A DNA stretch of 5,823 bases. Origin: Thermoplasmata archaeon. Lineage in GTDB: Archaea; Thermoplasmatota; Penumbrarchaeia; Penumbrarchaeales; Penumbrarchaeaceae. The notes below the pieces were generated by a model. That model searched no databases. It was not told the DNA's origin and saw nothing but the letters and a program-made list of their open reading frames with translations. Position 1 is the stretch's first letter, and every line of letters begins with the position of its first letter. Location: NCBI GenBank assembly GCA_023145185.1, contig JAGLEG010000417.1:1-5823 (forward strand). Direction: 5' to 3'. The translations under genes were made by a program, and so were the position numbers. Of this stretch, positions 1 to 5,314 are shown piece by piece.

Positions 1-264
1 GTTATATCCCACGAGACCGCCGACAATATCATCATCACCACTTACGTTCCCTGTAGTGGAACAGTTGAATACAGTGCCACTGTTTTGTCCCACGAGACCG
101 CCGACATACCAATCACCAGTCACATTCCCTTTGGCGGAACAATTCGACACAGTTCCATCGTTATATCCCACGAGACCTCCAACATGCCGATCACCGGTCA
201 CATCATTATCGATCAAAGATAAATTAATAACTGTTCCTATTTCTGAGTGCCCGATCAGGCCTAC
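1..264 (-). repeat. GLUG tandem repeats, period 78-81 bp
   Basis: Within the minus-strand gene, the block encoding VGGLVG recurs: on the plus strand TCCCACGAGACC starts at 7, 88 and 166, giving spacings of 81 and 78 bp (27 and 26 codons). A degenerate first unit (VGLIGHSEIGTV) lies at 187-264. The array continues beyond the left edge. The repeats are coding and in frame. Confidence 0.85.
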
Positions 265-642
265 ATAGTACTCGGTACTGTCTATAACCAGATCGGTTAT
301 GTTAAATCCCTGCCCATCTAGGCTTCCGTTGAAACTATTCGTTTTGTTACCTATAGGATCGAATCCAGTTCCATTATTCCAATCAATTGTTTCTGATGCA
401 TTGATATCATTTAATATAATATAGTGAGCCGAAAGATCTGAACTCATGTTCTGAAGTTGAGTAACATTAGATATCTGATAAGGATTGGACGCTGTTCCAT
501 TTCCTCCAGCAAAAAAAGCATTTGCATCTTTGGAAATATTGATAGGGAATATATCATCGGGAATACTGATGAGAGCGGTCATTCCGGAGATTATCAGTAA
601 AATGACCAGAGAGATTGAATATAATCCTTCTCTTTTCCGCAT
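1..642 (-). CDS. GLUG-repeat surface protein, N-terminal part (runs off left edge)
   Basis: The frame is open from the ATG at 642 to the window edge, 214 codons with no stop, so the C-terminus is missing. Residues 1-26 form a signal peptide or anchor: basic MRKRE, then a hydrophobic stretch to about residue 26. Residues 44-81 (AGGNGTASNPYQISNVTQLQ...ILNDIN) match the lead-in usual before GLUG repeats in secreted proteins. From residue 127 come one degenerate and two full GLUG units of 26-27 residues (VGGLVGYN.GTVSNCSA.GNVTGD), and a fourth starts at 207. By hand I count 14 N-X-S/T sequons, suggesting an N-glycosylated cell-surface protein; GLUG proteins are usually adhesin-like or of unknown role. 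The ATG is preferred over an in-frame GTG at 648 because it gives a clean basic N-region; an in-frame TGA lies just upstream. The Shine-Dalgarno is weak. DNA is more AT-rich than the neighbours. Substrate or partner cannot be told. Confidence 0.88.
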   Translation of the reverse strand, partial: MRKREGLYSISLVILLIISGMTALISIPDDIFPINISKDANAFFAGGNGTASNPYQISNVTQLQNMSSDLSAHYIILNDINASETIDWNNGTGFDPIGNKTNSFNGSLDGQGFNITDLVIDSTEYYVGLIGHSEIGTVINLSLIDNDVTGDRHVGGLVGYNDGTVSNCSAKGNVTGDWYVGGLVGQNSGTVFNCSTTGNVSGDDDIVGGLVGYN

Positions 643-692
643 TTTCACACATCTCTTTAATCAACTATTACCTGCCAATTCCTTCATTGTCA

Positions 693-709
693 TAATATAA
701 TTATTGGTT
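693..709 (-). promoter_or_regulatory. TATA-like promoter element of the GLUG gene with AACCAATAAT upstream
   Basis: Read on the minus strand, AACCAATAAT (709-700) runs straight into TTATATTA (700-693). An archaeal TATA box here would place transcription start near 670, leaving a leader of roughly 28 nt before the ATG at 642. The same 10-mer occurs before the TATA-like element of the divergent gene. Position and composition are seen; promoter function is inferred. Confidence 0.45.
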
Positions 710-860
710 GTCGTTGGTAATCATTTGATCCAGGTTACGCAATGTTACTCATTTTAACGCGGACTCCCATGGGCTCGCCAACAATTCTTGATTATTCATT
801 TTTTTCCTTATGGCCCAATGGTTTTGATACAAAGGAATTCAATGGGTTATTGTTTTCATT

Positions 861-911
861 AACCAATAATAATAAATATCCGTTATAGGGACTTAAGCTC
901 TACGCAGGTGG
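861..911 (+). promoter_or_regulatory. Promoter and ribosome-binding site of the propeller gene
   Basis: AACCAATAAT at 861-870 is followed by the TATA-like AATAAATAT at 871-879. Initiation about 25 bp downstream would fall near 900, giving a leader of about 16 nt. That short leader contains AGGTGG (906-911), a good archaeal Shine-Dalgarno, 4 nt before the ATG at 916. The ribosome site is clear; the promoter is inferred from sequence and spacing. Confidence 0.5.
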
Positions 912-915
912 CCCT

Positions 916-3900
916 ATGCTCAGAAAAAGCATGATCATGATCATAAGCGCAATGATGTTGTTCACGACGTTCATGGTGCTTGGACCAGTGGATCCAAATG
1001 CCCTGGATACCCGTTCCAACGGCCCCATTGACAGGACCACTTTATGGGAAGTGGAAACGGCCTACCAGACCGGAGGCGCCACGGACGGAGTTGCCATTGG
1101 TGAACTGATCTCATCCCACGACGGGGATGAGGCTATCGTTCTCTCCAGGGACATGGGGGTGTACCTCACATACTTCCAGATCGACACCTCCTCATGGCAT
1201 ACCGAGAAGATATGGACCTCACCTGGCCAGGGGCTCACACCGTCCATAGGCGACCTGATGCCCGACAAGCCCGGAAACGAGGTTCTCGTGGTGGGCCTGT
1301 CGGCCGGCCTGGAGGACGCCGACGATGCAGGTCACGGCCTTGCCACTGTACTCTACAGGGAAGGGGGCGCCTGGAGGTCTATAAACGTCCTGGAAACGGA
1401 TTCTCTCCTCCACGGCTGTGATATTGGCGACCTCGATCCCACAATTGAAGGCAACGAAGCTGTTGTCGTCGGTTTCACAAGGGAAGCATATTCCATCTGG
1501 TACGACCAGAGCAATTCCACCTGGCACTCATCCCTGATATGCAACGACACGGGCAACCTCAGAAAAGCGGTAATAGCCGATATCCTCCCGGAGAACCCCG
1601 GGAACGAGGTGGTGATCGCCTCGAAGTCTGGAAAGGTCCTTCTCGCATACGGAGACGCCCATAACTGGACCGTTGAGACGATCTACGACGGCGTACCACT
1701 CGCAAGAATTGCAGTGGGAGACGTGGATCCCGACGAAGGACTGGAGATATACGTTGGAGCGGACACGTTCAACGATCAAGGCATCGACAACCCAACTATC
1801 ATAGGCATCAAAAAGGACGGAACGGATTGGATCACAAAAACGATCCTCTCGGACACCGACAAGAACAGGGGGGTGTGGGTTGGAGACGTTGACCCCAATG
1901 TGGACGGACAGGAGCTGTACATATTCGGATATTCCAGGATACTCTATCAGGCCCACGGATCGTTCTCCACCGGATATGAGGTCTCGGACCTCTACAAGGA
2001 CACAGCAAGGGGACATGAGATCAGGATAGGGGACCTGCTGACGGACAGACCGGGGTACGAGATCGGCATTGTCGGCTACTCGGAAGCTTTGAAGGTCATA
2101 TACCCCTCGGGATGGGAGGCGGAGACCGCATACACCTCCGGTGATGCCACGGACGGAGTGGCCATAGGGGAGCTCCTTTCGGAACATGAGGGTTCCGAGG
2201 CCGTGATCCTCTCCCGGGACATGGGAGTATACCTCAGCTACTACGAACCAGATACGGACTCGTGGTTCACGGAGAAGATCTGGACCGCACAGGGGCAGGG
2301 GCTCACGCCGGCAATTGGCGATCTGATGCCCGATAAGCCCGGGAACGAGATCCTGGTAGTTGGCCTATCCGCAGGCCTGGAGGACGCCGAGGACGCAGGG
2401 AACGGCCTGGCCACGGTCCTCTACAGGGAGGCCGGCGTCTGGACGCCTGTCAAAGTATTCGAGGTGCCCTCACTTCTGCACGGCTGTGACATCGGAGATG
2501 TCGACCCCGGCATCTCCGGAAACGAGGCGGTAATTGTCGGTTTCACCAGGGAGGCCTATATGATCTGGTACGAGGAGGCCACAAAAACCTGGCATTCATC
2601 CCTGATCTGCAACGATACAGGAAACCTCAGGAAGGTGGTCATTGCGGATATCCTCCTGGAGAACCCCGGGAACGAGATGGTGATAGCATCAAAATCGGGA
2701 AAGGTCCTTCTCGCGTACGGCAGGGCCGACAACTGGACCGTTGAAACGATATACGACGGCGTCCCACTTGCAAGGATCGCCGTGGGAGATATCGACCCGG
2801 ACGCAGGACTGGAGATATACGTTGGAGCGGACACGTTCAACGATCAGGGCATAAAAAACCCCACCATAATCGGCATCAAGAGGAGCAACAACGCCTGGAT
2901 AAACAGGACGATCCTCTCCGACACCGACAAGAACAGGGGCGTGTGGGTCGCGGATGTCGACCCGGATATCAGCGGCCAGGAGCTCTACATCTACGGCTAT
3001 TCGAGGATCCTTTACAAGGCACATGGAACCTTCTCGGCAGGATTCGAGGTCTCCCAGGTATTCACCGACACCGCAAGAGGACACGAGATACGAATAGGGG
3101 ACCTGATGACCTCCCGCCCCGGCCTCGAGATCGCCCTTGTGGGATATACTCGGGCGATGAAGGTGGTATCATTCAATCGGGACGCCCCGGACCTGCACCC
3201 CCCCAGGATAACCGGAAGCAGTAGCGTAACGATAGCATCGGGAGAGGTCAAGGCGATCTCCCTGACCATTGAGGGATCGGGGCCCATCACCCTTCAAATA
3301 AATGTTGACGACAACATAAATGCGGAGATCACACCCGGGACGCTGTTCATCAAGGGGGAGGCCACGATCAACATCGATCCGGGCCATACGCGGGCCTCCT
3401 TCGAGACGACAGTACAGGTTACGGCCATGGGACAGGGTGGAAGCGGATCCCATAACATCTCCATTTCAGTCGCGGGCGATGACTCCCCTCCAACGATCAT
3501 CGCAGCGGTCACCCCGGAGGGTGAGACCATCAGGGATGGCACCTGGGTGGGACCAGACGACGAGCTCACCTTTTCGTTCAATGAGCCTATTGACGAAACA
3601 ACCCTCTCGGACCTGAAGGTGACCATGGGAGGCCAGGAGCTGGAAGGGGCAACGTTCAACCTCTCTGATGACGGATCGGTATTGACGCTCTACCTGAACA
3701 ACGCAACAACGATCGGAACCATTCAGGTCCACCTTGTGGGGATGGCAGACCTGGCCGGGAATCCCCTGTCGGACCTGGTAATAGAAGTTCGGGTGGAAGT
3801 TCACTCCGAGGGGAGCGGCAGCGACCTTGCAATACTTATCGTGGTCCTGATCCTGATCGCCCTCCTTGTCATGGGGGCCCTCCTGTACATGAGGAAGATG

Positions 3901-3951
3901 AAGGGTGAGGATGATGAGGAACAAACCCCTCAAGTACCACGTCAGATATAA
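916..3951 (+). CDS. Exported membrane-anchored protein with two tandem seven-bladed beta-propellers and Ig-like domain
   Basis: 1011 residues. Residues 1-30 are a signal peptide (MLRKSMIMIISAMMLFTTFMV). Residues 44-399 and 400-755 are two gapless copies of a 356-residue unit. Each copy holds seven motifs of the form I/V-G-D-[LV]-x-P-x-x-x-G-x-E-[IV], in copy 1 near 61, 111, 170, 220, 267, 322 and 371, resembling FG-GAP/VCBS propeller repeats. Each is preceded by an aromatic-led strand (W44, W94, W153, W203, W251, W305, Y354), so each copy reads as one seven-bladed propeller. Residues about 757-854 look like a beta-sandwich. Residues about 855-962 resemble an SbsA-type Ig-like domain (FSFNEPID...DLAGNPLSD). 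A transmembrane helix spans 971-992, followed by a 19-residue acidic tail in the cytoplasm. The product is probably displayed outside the cell for binding or adhesion; the ligand is unknown. No protease or glycosidase motif was recognised. Confidence 0.9.
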   Translation: MLRKSMIMIISAMMLFTTFMVLGPVDPNALDTRSNGPIDRTTLWEVETAYQTGGATDGVAIGELISSHDGDEAIVLSRDMGVYLTYFQIDTSSWHTEKIWTSPGQGLTPSIGDLMPDKPGNEVLVVGLSAGLEDADDAGHGLATVLYREGGAWRSINVLETDSLLHGCDIGDLDPTIEGNEAVVVGFTREAYSIWYDQSNSTWHSSLICNDTGNLRKAVIADILPENPGNEVVIASKSGKVLLAYGDAHNWTVETIYDGVPLARIAVGDVDPDEGLEIYVGADTFNDQGIDNPTIIGIKKDGTDWITKTILSDTDKNRGVWVGDVDPNVDGQELYIFGYSRILYQAHGSFSTGYEVSDLYKDTARGHEIRIGDLLTDRPGYEIGIVGYSEALKVIYPSGWEAETAYTSGDATDGVAIGELLSEHEGSEAVILSRDMGVYLSYYEPDTDSWFTEKIWTAQGQGLTPAIGDLMPDKPGNEILVVGLSAGLEDAEDAGNGLATVLYREAGVWTPVKVFEVPSLLHGCDIGDVDPGISGNEAVIVGFTREAYMIWYEEATKTWHSSLICNDTGNLRKVVIADILLENPGNEMVIASKSGKVLLAYGRADNWTVETIYDGVPLARIAVGDIDPDAGLEIYVGADTFNDQGIKNPTIIGIKRSNNAWINRTILSDTDKNRGVWVADVDPDISGQELYIYGYSRILYKAHGTFSAGFEVSQVFTDTARGHEIRIGDLMTSRPGLEIALVGYTRAMKVVSFNRDAPDLHPPRITGSSSVTIASGEVKAISLTIEGSGPITLQINVDDNINAEITPGTLFIKGEATINIDPGHTRASFETTVQVTAMGQGGSGSHNISISVAGDDSPPTIIAAVTPEGETIRDGTWVGPDDELTFSFNEPIDETTLSDLKVTMGGQELEGATFNLSDDGSVLTLYLNNATTIGTIQVHLVGMADLAGNPLSDLVIEVRVEVHSEGSGSDLAILIVVLILIALLVMGALLYMRKMKGEDDEEQTPQVPRQI
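1045..2112 (+). repeat. Propeller unit, copy 1 (1068 bp)
   Basis: First copy of the 356-codon direct repeat, running from W44 to G399. It aligns without any gap to copy 2 directly after it. By hand I count 82 amino-acid differences, about 77% identity. The boundary codon TGG opens both copies. Confidence 0.93.
2113..3180 (+). repeat. Propeller unit, copy 2 (1068 bp)
   Basis: Second copy of the direct repeat, W400 to R755. Identity fades only in the last residues (YPSG against SFNR), where it passes into the Ig-like region. DNA at 2805-2846 is identical to 1737-1778 over 42 bp, including third codon positions. Confidence 0.93.
3904..3908 (+). promoter_or_regulatory. Ribosome-binding site deciding the taw3 start
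   Basis: GGTGA lies inside the end of the propeller gene, 5 nt before the ATG at 3914. The alternative ATG at 3911 leaves only 2 nt, and the GTG at 3905 would lie within the motif itself. This favours 3914, without excluding 3911. Confidence 0.5.
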
Positions 3952-4555
3952 CCGACACGTGAACGATACGGACCTGAAGGAAAGGACGCTCTCATCACTG
4001 AGGGGTGCCATTGAAAAGGGCGCGGTTGACGAAGATATAATATCCCTTCTGGAATCGATCAACAGGGTAGACGATCTGGTGACCACATCCTCCTGTTCGG
4101 GCAGGATACAGCTGATAGGCATGCCCCGGCCCGGAGACAAATTGAACTCAAATGTGCTGGGCAAATGGCACAGGAGGGTCCAGGAGGCCGAACTCAGGGA
4201 GGCCCTGGGCAAATGGGATGGCGAGGGGATGCTGTTCCTGATGGCCCAACCGCTCCTGCTGCACATGAGGACCAGGGACCTTCGGACCGCAGTGAGGGTC
4301 AGAAATAAATGCCAGGCCTCAGGCATGAAGTTCTCCTCCATCAGATCGTTAAAGATGTCGAGAGGATCTGTTGAGGAGTGGGGGACGACCGTGGAGGTCA
4401 TGGGATCGGAGCGGATGGAGGTGCCCCTGCACCCTCTTCCCGATGACACACTATCGGAGGCCATAGGCCCTTTCGTGGGTTTTGCAAACGACCTGATCAC
4501 ACGCACCAGATCCCACATTCCCACCCTGATCGATCTGTTCCACGGCGGGTTGTGA
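3914..4555 (+). CDS. taw3: tRNA(Phe) wybutosine-pathway methyltransferase, Taw3/TYW3 family
   Basis: About 213 residues, near the usual archaeal Taw3 length. The family is an S-adenosylmethionine-dependent methyltransferase that methylates N4 of the 7-aminocarboxypropyl-demethylwyosine intermediate at G37 of tRNA(Phe), in the cytoplasm. Visible family marks, in order: KGAVDEDIISLLESIN (35-50), the signature TTSSCSGRI (57-65), GKW (83-85), LLHMRTRDLRTAV (115-127), KFSSIRSL, and the closing TVEVMGSERMEVPL. No key segment appears missing. The start overlaps the propeller gene by 38 bp in a different reading frame, with its ribosome site inside that gene, so co-transcription is likely. GTG 3905 and ATG 3911 are alternative starts. 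The other wyosine enzymes (Trm5, Taw1, Taw2) are not in the window. The assignment rests on motif recognition. Confidence 0.9.
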   Translation: MRNKPLKYHVRYNRHVNDTDLKERTLSSLRGAIEKGAVDEDIISLLESINRVDDLVTTSSCSGRIQLIGMPRPGDKLNSNVLGKWHRRVQEAELREALGKWDGEGMLFLMAQPLLLHMRTRDLRTAVRVRNKCQASGMKFSSIRSLKMSRGSVEEWGTTVEVMGSERMEVPLHPLPDDTLSEAIGPFVGFANDLITRTRSHIPTLIDLFHGGL

Positions 4556-4561
4556 TCCCAC

Positions 4562-4603
4562 CCTAACTTTGACATATAATTACATATGAGTGTCAAAGTT
4601 AGG
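4562..4603. repeat. Dyad 1: perfect 13-bp inverted repeat after taw3
   Basis: CCTAACTTTGACA (4562-4574) is repeated inverted at 4591-4603, with a 16-nt AT-rich spacer that itself contains CATAT...ATATG. It begins 6 nt after the taw3 stop. It could fold as an RNA hairpin at the transcript end or be a protein-binding dyad. No T-run follows. The arms are a variant of those in dyad 2. Confidence 0.85.
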
Positions 4604-4607
4604 CCTC

Positions 4608-4655
4608 TCCCAACATTGACCGGCTAATATATTATTCGATCTGTCAATGTTGGGA
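4608..4655. repeat. Dyad 2: perfect 13-bp inverted repeat bracketing a TATA-like element
   Basis: TCCCAACATTGAC (4608-4620) is repeated inverted at 4643-4655, with a 22-nt spacer. Its arms match those of dyad 1 except for two substitutions, each present on both arms. The centre lies 49 bp from that of dyad 1. The spacer contains the TATA-like TAATATATTA, which makes it a candidate operator for the downstream gene. Confidence 0.85.
4625..4634 (+). promoter_or_regulatory. Candidate TATA box of the zinc-ribbon membrane protein gene
   Basis: TAATATATTA is a self-complementary AT-only decamer in the spacer of dyad 2. As an archaeal TATA box it would give initiation near 4655, the outer edge of the right arm, and a leader of about 73 nt before the ATG at 4728. 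Being symmetric it could also fire leftward. Inferred only. Confidence 0.45.
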
Positions 4656-4712
4656 TCCCGCCTTCTCAGAATATGTTATGCTAAAGGTTATTACGATGGA
4701 GGGGCATCTCCG

Positions 4713-4720
4713 GGAAGGTG
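4713..4720 (+). promoter_or_regulatory. Ribosome-binding site deciding the start at 4728
   Basis: GGAAGGTG lies 7 nt before the ATG at 4728 and resembles the other GGTG-type sites here. The frame is open back to an ATG at 4647, but that codon lies inside the right arm of dyad 2, and the extra 27 residues are not hydrophobic or recognisable. Confidence 0.65.
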
Positions 4721-4727
4721 TCATAAA

Positions 4728-5300
4728 ATGGCGATGATGAACCGTATCGGCGTTATCATGTACAATGCTGGCCTCATACTTATCCTTCTGATACTGGGCC
4801 TCACACTGAAGAACTTCAATTTTGACAGCCCGGACAGCACGCTGGAATACAGCCAGAACATCAGGACGATGCTGGACCTGACCATAGGCATCCTCATCAT
4901 GTACTCCCTGCTCCTGCTCCTGATATCAGCCCTGTCAAAACGTAAAAAGGGCGTTGTATACGGACTGCTGGTATTCCTCTACGTGATATTCCTTTCAGAT
5001 ATCATCATATTCAACTATTTCCCGGAAATATTCACAGATATGGGAGATCCAGTGTGGAAATATTCGATCATCGCGGTAACCTCCGGCATTCTATTCCTTG
5101 TGCTCTTCGGCCTCATACTACTTCAGCTTCCGGGAAAGACCGATGATGAGGCCCTCATAAAGGGGATCACGGAGAGGTTGAAGAAGGAGGAAGAGGAGAA
5201 CATGTCCTTCTGCCCGAAATGCAAATACAAGGTGAAACCGGAGTGGCGGTCCTGCCCAAACTGCTCAGCAAGGTTCGCCCCCGAGACCATCAAGAAATGA
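4728..5300 (+). CDS. Small four-helix membrane protein with C-terminal zinc ribbon
   Basis: 190 residues from the chosen ATG. Four hydrophobic stretches look like transmembrane helices: about 9-27, 50-69, 76-96 and 112-134. A charged linker (137-158, rich in K and E) leads to a zinc ribbon with CPKC (162-165) and CPNC (176-179), ten residues between the pairs. The family is not recognised. Zinc ribbons fused to membrane segments are common in archaeal hypothetical proteins; the ribbon is probably cytoplasmic and may bind a protein or nucleic acid. The gene stands alone on its strand behind the dyad region, 172 bp after taw3, so it may have its own promoter and a repressor or activator acting at the dyads. 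Its stop lies 3 bp from the stop of the convergent gene. The start is supported by GGAAGGTG at 4713-4720. Confidence 0.82.
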   Translation: MAMMNRIGVIMYNAGLILILLILGLTLKNFNFDSPDSTLEYSQNIRTMLDLTIGILIMYSLLLLLISALSKRKKGVVYGLLVFLYVIFLSDIIIFNYFPEIFTDMGDPVWKYSIIAVTSGILFLVLFGLILLQLPGKTDDEALIKGITERLKKEEEENMSFCPKCKYKVKPEWRSCPNCSARFAPETIKK

Positions 5301-5314
5301 GGCTCAATTGCCTC
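5299..5314. terminator. Short inverted repeat between convergent stops
   Basis: GAGGC (5299-5303) and GCCTC (5310-5314) can pair around TCAATT, exactly where the two convergent genes end. The stem is only 5 bp and no T-run follows, while archaeal termination usually depends on T-runs. A role in termination is a weak suggestion. Confidence 0.2.

Larger units (their letters stand above)
643..915. other. Divergent AT-rich intergenic region
   Basis: These 273 bp separate two divergent genes for exported proteins. They hold the two promoter-like elements listed separately, an 8-bp palindrome CCCATGGG at 766-773 and a run of seven T at 799-805. No ORF with a recognisable product, no RNA gene and no strong hairpin was seen. 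The central part (about 720-850) remains unexplained. Confidence 0.6.

Noticed and set aside
1..186. Short regular DNA repeats as a CRISPR or intergenic repeat array
   Set aside because: The repeats at 7, 88 and 166 stay in frame and encode GLUG units, so protein repeat structure explains them.
485..700. Plus-strand open frame of 71 codons opposite the GLUG gene
   Set aside because: It is antisense to the signal peptide and lead-in of the GLUG protein, which are recognisable. The plus-strand translation has no supporting features.
1528..2187. Minus-strand open frame of 219 codons inside the propeller gene, with a partial counterpart at 2689-3084
   Set aside because: Similar antisense frames appear in both repeat copies simply because the sense sequence is duplicated. 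There is no ribosome site or motif, and the sense frame is well supported.
3466..4596. Long open frame of 376 codons on the minus strand
   Set aside because: It lies antisense to the end of the propeller gene and to all of taw3, whose family motifs are clear on the plus strand. Its translation shows no recognisable motif. Long antisense frames are common in GC-rich coding DNA.
4562..4655. CRISPR-like array
   Set aside because: There are four short half-sites, but they alternate in orientation as two dyads and the spacers are of unequal length (16, 4 and 22 nt). This is not a direct-repeat array.
4647..4727. 27-residue N-terminal extension of the zinc-ribbon protein
   Set aside because: The ATG at 4647 lies in the right arm of dyad 2, has no ribosome site and would precede the predicted transcription start. 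The ATG at 4728 has a good site at proper spacing.
4696..4737. Short leader ORF (13 codons) overlapping the start at 4728
   Set aside because: ATG at 4696 opens a small frame ending at a TGA within the next gene's start region. Nothing about its codons suggests an attenuator or conserved peptide, and such short frames are expected by chance.
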